60,150 bases of DNA from positions 1 to 60,150 of the forward strand of contig DASRFG010000005.1 in the NCBI GenBank assembly GCA_035651655.1, read 5' to 3'. Both the position numbers and the translations under genes were made by a program. The notes beneath the pieces were generated by a model. That model had not been told where the DNA came from and did no database searches. It worked only from the letters and a program-made list of their open reading frames with translations. This document shows, in pieces, positions 1 through 7,875 of this stretch (within the stretch, counting starts at the first letter, position 1; every line of letters begins with the position of its first letter). The stretch comes from Terriglobales bacterium. GTDB lineage: Bacteria; Acidobacteriota; Terriglobia; Terriglobales; Acidobacteriaceae.

Positions 1-635
1 GTGCCGGCTTGAAAGAAGAAGATGCTTATCCAGCCGCCCCGCAGGACGCGTACGGTTGGGAAAAGCTTCTTGCCGAAATCCGCTGCACTCATTATCGCGA
101 AGAATATGGCCTTCAAACCCGCGTCGTTCGCTTCCACAACATTTTCGGACCCAAAGGTACCTGGCAGGGAGGACGTGAAAAAGTCCCTGCCGCTTTGTGC
201 CGGAAAATCGCCACTGCCAAACTGTCGGGCTCGAACGAAATTGCAATTTGGGGGGACGGTGAGCAGACCAGATCCTTCTGCTACGTAGACGATTGCATCC
301 TCGGACTCTACAAATTAATGCGCTCCGATTACCCGTATCCGCTTAACCTTGGGCAGGACCGCATGGTTTCCATCAATCAGCTGGCTGACCTCATCGCAGG
401 CATTGCTGGAGTCGCAATAGAGAAGACGCACGTCTCAGGCCCGATAGGCGTGCGTGGCCGCAACTCTGATAACACTCGCGTTCAGCAGATATTAGGTTGG
501 GAACCGAAGGTCTCGCTGGAGGAGGGGTTAGCCCGTACCTACCACTGGATCGAGGAGCAGGTCAGGACCAGTCTCGCTGTTTCACGGATAGGTGCAAACC
601 CGGCACTCAACATAGGCGGTGCTGTCGCACGCTGA
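1..635 (+). CDS. GDP-mannose 3,5-epimerase-like NAD-dependent epimerase, C-terminal part (cut by window start)
   Basis: The frame is open from base 3 and enters the protein just before the catalytic Tyr-Lys pair (DAYGWEKL). It continues with FHNIFGP, GGREKVPAALCRK, GDGEQTRSF and GVRGRNSDN, in the order found in GDP-mannose 3,5-epimerases, an extended SDR family best known from plants. About 210 residues are present; the Rossmann half lies upstream of the window. Characterised members convert GDP-mannose to GDP-L-galactose or GDP-L-gulose in the cytoplasm, so a role in supplying a sugar nucleotide for surface polysaccharide is likely but inferred. About 250 bp separate it from the PilZ gene downstream. 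A related epimerase/dehydratase of other specificity cannot be excluded. Confidence 0.85.
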   Translation, partial: AGLKEEDAYPAAPQDAYGWEKLLAEIRCTHYREEYGLQTRVVRFHNIFGPKGTWQGGREKVPAALCRKIATAKLSGSNEIAIWGDGEQTRSFCYVDDCILGLYKLMRSDYPYPLNLGQDRMVSINQLADLIAGIAGVAIEKTHVSGPIGVRGRNSDNTRVQQILGWEPKVSLEEGLARTYHWIEEQVRTSLAVSRIGANPALNIGGAVAR

Positions 636-885
636 CGAAGCTTCGGCGCAGCCCACCTGCGCTCCGCCGGCTCTTGAATTCCCGCTTACCAGTTACTTTG
701 GTGCCCAAAGTGCGCCAATTCCTTCCGCTTTTCGCATCGAGTTACTTTAGTGACTTTCTCCCGTTTTCCTATTGAAAATACAATCCTCTTGCGGATGGCC
801 ATCCTCCCGACCATGCCACCAATTTGTCGAAAAGTAACCACATCCGCTAGGGAAGCAAAAAAACGGTTTGCCTGAATTCACCATA

Positions 886-3800
886 ATGCGGCGTTCCACC
901 CGGATCCGGTGGGAGATTCCTGTCCGCATTAGTACGGTAGATTCCGCCGCTTTTTCGGAAACCTGTGAGACCGTCTCCGTAAATGCCCACGGCTGTGGCC
1001 TCATCTCGACCACGCCTCTCGATCGCGGCACCCGCGTCAAGTTGACCGGACTCCCTGAAAACGGGGAAGCGCCGGCGCATGTGGCTGATGTCGTGCCCTT
1101 GGGCGAAGAACGCTCCTGGCTACTCGGCATTCAGCTGGAACGGCCGGCCAATATTTGGGGTGTAAAAGATCCGCCAGAAGATTGGAAAATTGCCATCGCC
1201 GACTTTCAAGTTTCGCCGGCTGGTAATGGTGCGAATCAATCAGCTCCTGCCGCATTCGCCGCCGCCGCCGCAGCAACCAGCCCGACTAATGCCAGTCGCA
1301 CACCCGCCTTATCGGGTTCCTTGACCATCGTCGAACCTGAAGCTCCAGAACTGGCCATCGCCCCGGGTCTGGGCTTTTCTCAGGGCGCGCAGCGCCAAGC
1401 GGACGCCGCGTTTACCTCCGATCGCGAGGCCAATCCTGTTCTGACAGAATTCGAATTGAAGATGCGGCAGCGCGCCAGCTCCCTCTTGCAGGAGTTCGAG
1501 CAGGCTTGTCGCAAACTCGAAGGCGATAAGAAGTCCTCTGGCGAACCGGTTCGCCAACTACGCGGACGTGATTGGGAGGAGCTCCGGCAACAAGCCCAGG
1601 CGCAGCTCAAGGGGGTGATCGCTCAGCTCGAAGCTGAGATGGACGTCAAAGTCGAGAGCTGGCGTCAGGAAATGGCCGCTTCCGAGGCTAAGCTCAAAAC
1701 CATCACTCAACTTCAACAGGACTTGCAGGCCAAACTGGATGACTTTGCGCAACAGGCGCAGAAACAGGCCGCCCATCCCGATGAGCCGCTGGCAGATCTT
1801 TTGGAACCTGATCAGCCAAGCGCGTCCTCAGCAGCCACCACACAGGCTTTGGCCGCTCAGGCAGAAGAAATCAAGCAATTGCAGCAATGGATGCACTCCT
1901 TGGTTGAGCTCGTCCCCAAGACGATGGAACAACAAGTCCGGGACTTCGGGATCGCCGCGGAAGAACGCCTGCGCAGCCACACCGACGAGCAGGTCGTTCG
2001 TATCGAGGACCAATTGCGGCGCTTCCAGGGGCAGTTGGAGGACGTTGCTTCTCAACAGAATCAGCCTAAAGCTCCCGAGCCTCTGCCAGGACTGCCTCAA
2101 TTATCGCCCGAAGAGGTTACCAGGCTTAAGGAGCAGCAAGGCCTGGTTTCTGCCCAGCTCGAAGAACTGAAGCAAACCTGCGATTGGGTGCAGTCGGTGA
2201 TGCAAACCCTCCCGCAAACTGTGCAGCAGCAGGTTGAGAAAGCAGCCGTTGCCGCCCAGGAAGCTCTCCACGGTCAGGCTGATCAAGAGGTCGCCCGCGT
2301 TCAACAGGCCCTTGTCCAGCTTGAGGAACTAAAGCAAACCCGCGAGTGGGTGCAGTCGGTGATGCAAACCCTTCCGCAAACTGTGCAGCAGCAGGTTGAG
2401 AAAGCAGCCGTTGCCGCCCAGGAAGCTCTCCACGGTCAGGCTGATCAAGAGGTCGCCCGCGTTCAACAGGCCCTTATCCAGCTTGAGGAACTGAAGCAAA
2501 CCCGTGAGTGGATGCAGTCGGTGGTCCAATCCCTTCCCCAGACCGTGCAGCAGCAGGTTGAGAAGGCTGCCGTTGCCGCCCAGGAAGCCCTCCACAACCA
2601 CGGAGATCAGGAGATCGCCCGCGTACAAAAGGAAATCGCTGAATTTCCCGAGCAACTCCAGGGAGTCTTGGCCCAACATGAAGAGCGCTGGACAGCAAAT
2701 CTCGAGCAACGCAGCCAAAAAGTCTCCCAGATGGTTGAGAGCAAGCTGCAGGAGATTGGCAACCAGACCTTCGGATCAGTCCAGCAACAGCTGCAATCCA
2801 CGGTTGAAGGCTACCAAAAGCAACTGGAAGCGGCACGCCAGACGCTCAATGCGGAGGTAACTCGTGTCGGACATTTGGCCGGCGACCTGACCACAAAACT
2901 AAATCAGTTGAAGCTGGCACGCGAAGGACTCGAGATGCTTATCAGCGCTCCCGAAGCGTTTGATAAGCGTATCGAGCAGGGATTGGCCGGCGCACTCGAG
3001 CGCTTGCACAAGAGTGCCGCTGCGGAAATCGCTATCGTGAAGCAAGCGGTCATCAACCTGCAAACGCGCGTTCAGGAATTGCAGGCCACCCAAAGTCAAC
3101 AACCTGCCTTGGATGTTGAGCAAGCAACCGAGGATTTAAAACAGCGGGTGGATGTCATGCTCCGCGAGGCCGGGGAGAATGTTTCCAGCTCGCTCCGCGA
3201 GCAACTCCGTCTGCATTTCGAGAGCCAGCGCAGCGAACTGCTGAGCGCCAAGAATTCGGTGGAATCCCAAGTGGTCGAGTTGGAGCGGCGGGCAGCTGAA
3301 TTGTCTGCCCAGGTGGCGGAAGTGAATCGCTCACGGGATTCAGTAGCTTCGCTCGTCGGGGCGCTCTCCCAGGCCGCCAATGAGCGTTTACAAGACGGCG
3401 CCACCGCCGCCCTGGATCGCATGCATAAGCGCTCCGAAGACGAGATCGGCCGTATCAGCGAAGCCAGCGATCGCTTCCAAAAGAATGTAGACGAGTCGCT
3501 GGCCCGCGGTCAGCGCCAGTTTGACGAGGCGGTCGTCCGCAGCCAGCAGCAATTCGACAGCAGCCTGCAGCACCGGTTCCAGGAGTTACAGCGCGCGTCC
3601 GAAGGCATTCTTCGGGAGGCTGGCGATCAGCTTTGCGACACCATACGCCGGAAGCTGCAATCCGACCTCGAGCAGCAGCGCCAAAAAGCCGAACGCGCCT
3701 CAGAAGAACTCTCAGCCCATGTTGACCGTTTCGAGGCCCACGGTCACGAGCTTACTGCTCGTTGGGAAAGCAAGCTCGAAGAATACATCGGAAAGGCCAT

Positions 3801-4410
3801 CGTCGAAGTAACCGAGCGCGTCCACGAGCGTCTGGAGAGCGCTGCTGCCGCAGCTGTTAACTCCAAGATTGCTGAAATGAAGGCGCGCTTCGAGCGCTCG
3901 TTGACACCCTTGGTCGATCGCGCTGACGCGGCCACTGTTGGTCTGCAACAACTGCTGCTGAGTACTCAACAGCAAAAGCAACAGTTTGACGCTCGGGACG
4001 GCGCATTCCAAAAACAGGTGGAGGAAGCCAAAGCTTGGCTCAATGAGGAGACCGCCCGCTTCCGTCAGGCCGTACACGATTCCCTGATTGAGGCCAGCGG
4101 CGAAATCAAGGGGCGTATCCACATGGCCGTCGAACTTACCAAGGAACCCATTGAGCGCCGCGGTCGTGAGGCCCAATCCGAGATCGAGCAGCTTGCCGCC
4201 AGTAAAGGCAAGGAACTTGGCCAGCACTTCGCTGAATTGGAAAAAACCATCGACCCGCTATTAAAGGAGCGCTTGGCCCAGGCCCTGGAGAAGTTTCAGA
4301 AAGATACCGAGCAGACGGCCGAGACTGCCATTGAAAAATCCCAGGGCGAACTCGCCGAAAAGCTGGAGTCCATGCTCCACCTGCTGCGCAAACAAGCGAA
4401 GCATTCCTGA
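886..4410 (+). CDS. PilZ-domain protein with very long coiled coil and internal 54-residue repeats
   Basis: A 1174-residue protein starting at ATG 886; a TTG at 868 would add six residues. Residues 1 to about 100 look like a PilZ domain: RRSTR matches the RxxxR c-di-GMP motif, while the second motif (N-x-S-x-x-G) is degenerate, reading NAHGCG. An Ala/Pro-rich linker follows to about residue 190, and the rest is almost entirely Gln/Glu/Ala/Arg-rich heptad-like helix with no membrane segment or signal peptide. Residues 425-586 are three tandem 54-residue units, and a diverged fourth lies at 326-379. The C-terminal part resembles apolipoprotein or chemoreceptor-type coiled coils in composition only. 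A c-di-GMP-responsive cytoplasmic scaffold, perhaps tied to polysaccharide output given the epimerase upstream, is an inference. Confidence 0.85.
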   Translation: MRRSTRIRWEIPVRISTVDSAAFSETCETVSVNAHGCGLISTTPLDRGTRVKLTGLPENGEAPAHVADVVPLGEERSWLLGIQLERPANIWGVKDPPEDWKIAIADFQVSPAGNGANQSAPAAFAAAAAATSPTNASRTPALSGSLTIVEPEAPELAIAPGLGFSQGAQRQADAAFTSDREANPVLTEFELKMRQRASSLLQEFEQACRKLEGDKKSSGEPVRQLRGRDWEELRQQAQAQLKGVIAQLEAEMDVKVESWRQEMAASEAKLKTITQLQQDLQAKLDDFAQQAQKQAAHPDEPLADLLEPDQPSASSAATTQALAAQAEEIKQLQQWMHSLVELVPKTMEQQVRDFGIAAEERLRSHTDEQVVRIEDQLRRFQGQLEDVASQQNQPKAPEPLPGLPQLSPEEVTRLKEQQGLVSAQLEELKQTCDWVQSVMQTLPQTVQQQVEKAAVAAQEALHGQADQEVARVQQALVQLEELKQTREWVQSVMQTLPQTVQQQVEKAAVAAQEALHGQADQEVARVQQALIQLEELKQTREWMQSVVQSLPQTVQQQVEKAAVAAQEALHNHGDQEIARVQKEIAEFPEQLQGVLAQHEERWTANLEQRSQKVSQMVESKLQEIGNQTFGSVQQQLQSTVEGYQKQLEAARQTLNAEVTRVGHLAGDLTTKLNQLKLAREGLEMLISAPEAFDKRIEQGLAGALERLHKSAAAEIAIVKQAVINLQTRVQELQATQSQQPALDVEQATEDLKQRVDVMLREAGENVSSSLREQLRLHFESQRSELLSAKNSVESQVVELERRAAELSAQVAEVNRSRDSVASLVGALSQAANERLQDGATAALDRMHKRSEDEIGRISEASDRFQKNVDESLARGQRQFDEAVVRSQQQFDSSLQHRFQELQRASEGILREAGDQLCDTIRRKLQSDLEQQRQKAERASEELSAHVDRFEAHGHELTARWESKLEEYIGKAIVEVTERVHERLESAAAAAVNSKIAEMKARFERSLTPLVDRADAATVGLQQLLLSTQQQKQQFDARDGAFQKQVEEAKAWLNEETARFRQAVHDSLIEASGEIKGRIHMAVELTKEPIERRGREAQSEIEQLAASKGKELGQHFAELEKTIDPLLKERLAQALEKFQKDTEQTAETAIEKSQGELAEKLESMLHLLRKQAKHS
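1861..2022 (+). repeat. Diverged 54-codon repeat unit inside the PilZ/coiled-coil gene
   Basis: This stretch encodes AEEIKQLQQWMHSLVELVPK and then a QQV...AAEE.L...DEQV.RI pattern. It aligns without gaps over 54 residues with the three near-identical units at 2158-2643. It is separated from them by a 45-residue linker, so it looks like the older member of the repeat family. Confidence 0.7.
2158..2643 (+). repeat. Three tandem 162-bp repeats inside the PilZ/coiled-coil gene
   Basis: Units begin at 2158, 2320 and 2482, an exact 162-bp (54-codon) period. Each starts LEELKQT and contains LPQTVQQQVEKAAVAAQEAL and then DQE(V/I)ARVQ. Units 1 and 2 differ at only a few bases, which points to recent duplication; unit 3 has diverged further, especially at its 3' end. 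The reading frame is preserved throughout. Confidence 0.9.
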
Positions 4411-4420
4411 AGGTTCTACC

Positions 4421-5020
4421 CTATTCTGTCATCACCAACTCGCCTTGCTTCACCCGCAAATCCTTGACGAAAGTTGGGAGCTTTAGCTTTTCATGCTGGT
4501 CAGGATCAGCGAGCTTCTTTTGCAGAGCCGGATCAACCATCCCTACCGGCACACTCAGGTCACCGATCTTGAACGCAGTCGGCGCGAAGGTGACGTATCC
4601 ATCCTTGCTGCCCAGGCGTCCGGCTATGGTGACATACACTTCTCGTCCGTAAACTACCGTCAGAAATTGTCCTTTGACTTGATCGCCGTCGAAGGTCACT
4701 TGCGCGCTCTTCACTGTGGCCGGTGCGTCGGCTGGTGCATTGGCCCCGGCCGGCGTGCCTGCTTCTTGCGCCGAATTGCCCGTCACTAATGCGGCGTTCA
4801 CTTCCGGAGCAGTGAAGTGCACCTCGGTCCCGGTTGCACCGCTCTCTTGTGCGCTCTGCAGCTCACCGAGCTTTTCTTGGAACGAGTCCGCATTCAGCTT
4901 GGCCGTGGCGGGATCCACTTGTGGTGCAATGGGTGCCGGACTCTTAAGCATGAGAACGATAGAAATTATCAGCCCCGCCAACATCATCCAGCGCACGACG
5001 CGATAAATCTTCATTCCCAT
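4421..5020 (-). CDS. Hypothetical membrane-anchored protein
   Basis: A 199-residue protein read from ATG 5020; a second in-frame ATG lies two codons on. One hydrophobic segment near residues 8-25 (VVRWMMLAGLIISIVLML) looks like a signal anchor. It is followed by a Pro/Ala-rich region and a soluble domain ending in VKQGELVMTE. The segment FDGDQVKGQFLTVVYGREVYV, repeated-strand in style, suggests a beta-rich extracytoplasmic domain. Its 3' end lies 10 bp from the convergent end of the PilZ gene. I do not recognise a family. The frame can be extended upstream to 5164, but that part reads like the opposite-strand gene leader and is not supported. Confidence 0.65.
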   Translation of the reverse strand: MGMKIYRVVRWMMLAGLIISIVLMLKSPAPIAPQVDPATAKLNADSFQEKLGELQSAQESGATGTEVHFTAPEVNAALVTGNSAQEAGTPAGANAPADAPATVKSAQVTFDGDQVKGQFLTVVYGREVYVTIAGRLGSKDGYVTFAPTAFKIGDLSVPVGMVDPALQKKLADPDQHEKLKLPTFVKDLRVKQGELVMTE

Positions 5021-5119
5021 ATTGCGAAAAGTAACTGAGTAACGGATCGCTTGAAAGTGATCAGTGGGATGACGACGGCGGCACCTCGAAGAATCAGGCC
5101 CAGAGTACAATCCCTGTTC

Positions 5120-5884
5120 ATGGCCGTTTCCAAAGACAAGCGCGCCCCTGATGGGGATTTGCATGGCAAGGTGGCGCTGGTCACCGGAGCCGCGCGCCGC
5201 ATTGGACGCGAAATTGCCCTCACCCTGGCTTCACGGGGCGCCGATGTTGCCATAACCTATCTCACCTCTTCCCGCGAGGCGCAAGACACTTTCGCCGAAA
5301 TTCAACACCTCGGTGTGCGTTCTCTTGCTCTCTGCTGCGATGTCACCGACCCAAAGGACGTCCAAGCCACCATCAAACAGGTGGTGAAAGAGTTCGGCGG
5401 CCTGGATATTCTGGTCAACAACGCCGCGATCTACGAAACCGTAAATTTCGAAGACATCACGCCCCAGCAATGGGATGCGGTCTTCGCCACCAATGTGCGT
5501 GGCCCATTTCTGGTCTCCCAAGCCGCCTTGCCCGCGCTGCGCAAACGTAAAGGACGAATTATCAATCTCGGTTCGCTGGGCGGAATCCGTCCCTGGGCCA
5601 CACATGCACACTATTGCTCATCGAAAGCAGCCCTTACGATGCTCACCCAGGTAATGGCCAAGGCGCTCGCGCCCGACATCGCGGTGAATTGCGTAGCGCC
5701 CGGCATGATTGACATGCACGAACCCAAGAGCGCAGCTTTCTTTCGAAAAACCGCCGCGCATACTCCCATGAAGCGCAACGGCACCGCGGCTGAGGTCGCC
5801 GCCGCCGTAGCCTTCTTTGCCACGGCTCCGCAATTCATTACCGGACAACTTTTGGTTGTGGATGGCGGACTTAGTCTGGACTGA
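5120..5884 (+). CDS. Short-chain dehydrogenase/reductase (FabG/pteridine-reductase-like)
   Basis: Classical SDR of 254 residues from ATG 5120, which is preferred because the upstream in-frame ATG at 5051 adds a non-conserved tail. Seen: the cofactor motif TGAARRIG near residues 22-29 (an Arg-rich form that suggests NADPH and recalls pteridine reductases), NNAA at 100-103, Ser152, and the YxxxK catalytic pair at Tyr165/Lys169. PGMI and a C-terminal ITGQLLVVDGG close the fold. It reduces a carbonyl or pterin in the cytoplasm; the substrate cannot be read from sequence. It is divergent from the membrane-anchored protein, 99 bp apart. Confidence 0.9.
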   Translation: MAVSKDKRAPDGDLHGKVALVTGAARRIGREIALTLASRGADVAITYLTSSREAQDTFAEIQHLGVRSLALCCDVTDPKDVQATIKQVVKEFGGLDILVNNAAIYETVNFEDITPQQWDAVFATNVRGPFLVSQAALPALRKRKGRIINLGSLGGIRPWATHAHYCSSKAALTMLTQVMAKALAPDIAVNCVAPGMIDMHEPKSAAFFRKTAAHTPMKRNGTAAEVAAAVAFFATAPQFITGQLLVVDGGLSLD

Positions 5885-5974
5885 GCATGCACATTCTTGT
5901 CTGCACGGTCGGCGACGCGTTGTTGGCGATGATCTCTATCCGGTTGCAATCTCGTGACCGGAGGCCCTTGGGAC

Positions 5975-6008
5975 TTTTCAACACGCCTGTGGAAAATTAT
6001 GTGGAAAA
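5975..6008 (+). promoter_or_regulatory. Cluster of DnaA-box-like 9-mers
   Basis: TGTGGAAAA occurs at 5988-5996 and 6000-6008, one mismatch each from the DnaA box in reverse orientation (TGTGGATAA). TTTTCAACA at 5975-5983 has two mismatches in forward orientation. They sit in an AT-richer gap between the SDR and tlyA genes. No dnaA, dnaN or gyrB gene is visible nearby, so an origin is not claimed. Confidence 0.25.
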
Positions 6009-6146
6009 CTGTGTAAGTACTCTGGTAACTCCATCAACTCATGTGACTTCTACTACTTGCACACACCCAAGTGCGGTTTAATGCAAACAATAATCACAGT
6101 TCTTCTTATCCAGTGAAAATTTAACCGCCTGCTCCATACTAGTGTG

Positions 6147-6899
6147 GTGAAACAACGGCTCGATAAGCTGCTCGTGGATCGCGGCCTCGCCGCCTCCCGT
6201 GAACGCGCCCAAGCCCTGGTGCTGGCCGGCCGCGTACTCGTCAACGGCCAAAAGGTGGAGAAGCCCGGCACTGCAATTCACGGAGCCGCCGAACTACGCC
6301 TCTTGGGCAGCGATTTGCGGTATGTGAGCCGGGGCGGACTCAAGCTCGAAAAGGCACTTGAGCATTGGAGAATCAAAGTTGAAGGCCTCTCCTGCCTCGA
6401 TGTGGGCGCTTCCACGGGTGGCTTCACCGATTGCCTTCTGCAACACGGCGCAGCGAGAGTGATCGCGGTGGATACCGGTTACGGTCAGATCCACCTCAGT
6501 CTTCGTGAGGACCCTCGGGTGCGCCTGCTGGAGAAGACGAACGCCCGCTACCTCCGCGCGGAGGATGTCCTCGAGCCGATCTCTCTCGTGGTGATGGATG
6601 TCTCTTTCATTTCTGCGACCTTGGTCCTTCCCGCCGTGGTTCAGGCCGCTTTCTCGAGAACACACACCGAGGCAGCGCAGAACAAGCACATCATCGTTCT
6701 TGTGAAGCCGCAATTCGAAGTGGGTCGAACCCAGGTAGGGAAGAGAGGCATCGTGCGCGATCCTGCGGCACAGTTGGCCGCCGTCGAAAAAGTCAGGCAA
6801 AAAGTGGTCGAATTGGGTGCAACGAGCACCGACTTTATCGAGTCACCCATCCTCGGCGCAGAAGGCAACCGCGAATTCTTGCTTTACGCAATTTTCTGA
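6147..6899 (+). CDS. tlyA: TlyA-family rRNA 2'-O-methyltransferase (S4 plus FtsJ-like)
   Basis: Residues 1-60 are an S4 RNA-binding domain (KQRLDKLLVDRGLAASRERA). From about residue 60 comes an FtsJ-like SAM methyltransferase, with the SAM motif LDVGASTGGFTDCLL and a VVMDVSFIS segment. The total of 250 residues is usual for the family. Known members 2'-O-methylate cytidines in 16S and/or 23S rRNA, and some are annotated as hemolysins. Two adjacent GTG codons (6144, 6147) can start it; 6147 fits the family N terminus (M-KQRLDKLL). No clear ribosome site is visible. nadK follows 124 bp downstream on the same strand. Confidence 0.93.
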   Translation: MKQRLDKLLVDRGLAASRERAQALVLAGRVLVNGQKVEKPGTAIHGAAELRLLGSDLRYVSRGGLKLEKALEHWRIKVEGLSCLDVGASTGGFTDCLLQHGAARVIAVDTGYGQIHLSLREDPRVRLLEKTNARYLRAEDVLEPISLVVMDVSFISATLVLPAVVQAAFSRTHTEAAQNKHIIVLVKPQFEVGRTQVGKRGIVRDPAAQLAAVEKVRQKVVELGATSTDFIESPILGAEGNREFLLYAIF

Positions 6900-7023
6900 A
6901 TCGCTCAATCACTGCCTTCTCTCGTCGCCAGCATGACGCTCCCAAATACCGTTGCAGACAGTAGTGACACTCACCTTGCAGGCTGTACAATCACGCTTCC
7001 GGTATGCTGGACAGTGTTCTCCA

Positions 7024-7875
7024 ATGAAGTCAGTCGCGATTTTTTCGAAACCCGCCAAGCCAGAAGTGGCACGCATTCTGCCGGACCTGCTTGCCTGGTT
7101 GCGGGCTCACGACTACCAGGTCGTTGTGGACCCCGTGACCGCCGGCTACGCTCCCGGCGAGGAGACTCTCGAGCGCTCGGAGGTCGCCAGCCGAAAACCA
7201 AACTTTGTAATCGTACTTGGGGGTGACGGCACATTGCTGGCAGCGGCGCGCTCTGTGGCCAAAGCCGGAATCCCCGTGCTCGGGGTCAACCTTGGCTCGT
7301 TGGGATTTCTCACTGAAGTCCCGCTCCCCGAGCTCTATGCCACGCTCGAGGCTATTGAGAAGAAGTGTTGTCACACTGAAACTCGCACCTTGTTACATTG
7401 CCAGCTCCTGCGCAACCAAAAATACATCGCTGATTACGTAGCTCTCAATGACGTGGTCGTCAACAAGACCGCCATTGCCCGCCTTGGAAGTTTTGATGTC
7501 TACGTTGACCAGGTATTTGTTTCCAACTACAAGGCTGACGGGCTGATTGTGGCTACGCCCACCGGCTCCACCGCTTATTCCCTTGCCGCGGGTGGTCCCG
7601 TGCTTGCTCCCTCGGTGGAAGCGTTCGTGGTCACCCCGGTGTCGCCGCATGCTCTCACTCACCGCCCTTTAGTAGTGCGCGACACCTCTGAAATTTTAAT
7701 TCTGGTTACCGACGAAGAGGACGCCTACCTCAGTGTTGATGGGCAAGAGGGCATGCCGCTAAAAGATGGCGACCGCGTCAGCTGCCGAAAATCCGAACAC
7801 AAGGTGCAATTGCTGCGCATGGAAAAGTCCTTCTTCGACGTGCTGCGCGCCAAACTGAAATGGGGACAACGGTGA
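7024..7875 (+). CDS. nadK: NAD kinase
   Basis: ATP-NAD kinase of 283 residues from ATG 7024; the start is chosen because MKSVAIFSKP is the typical first strand. Diagnostic motifs are GGDGT at residues 66-70, GVNLGSLGFLTEV, the NE/D-type segment ALNDVVVNK, and the conserved ADGLIVATPTGSTAYSLAAG loop. It phosphorylates NAD to NADP in the cytoplasm. Its stop overlaps the start of the amidohydrolase gene, so the two are probably translationally coupled. Confidence 0.95.
   Translation: MKSVAIFSKPAKPEVARILPDLLAWLRAHDYQVVVDPVTAGYAPGEETLERSEVASRKPNFVIVLGGDGTLLAAARSVAKAGIPVLGVNLGSLGFLTEVPLPELYATLEAIEKKCCHTETRTLLHCQLLRNQKYIADYVALNDVVVNKTAIARLGSFDVYVDQVFVSNYKADGLIVATPTGSTAYSLAAGGPVLAPSVEAFVVTPVSPHALTHRPLVVRDTSEILILVTDEEDAYLSVDGQEGMPLKDGDRVSCRKSEHKVQLLRMEKSFFDVLRAKLKWGQR

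Noticed and set aside
5018-5164. N-terminal extension of the 4.4-5.0 kb membrane protein
   Set aside because: The added 48 residues are charged and placed before the signal anchor, and they overlap the SDR leader region.
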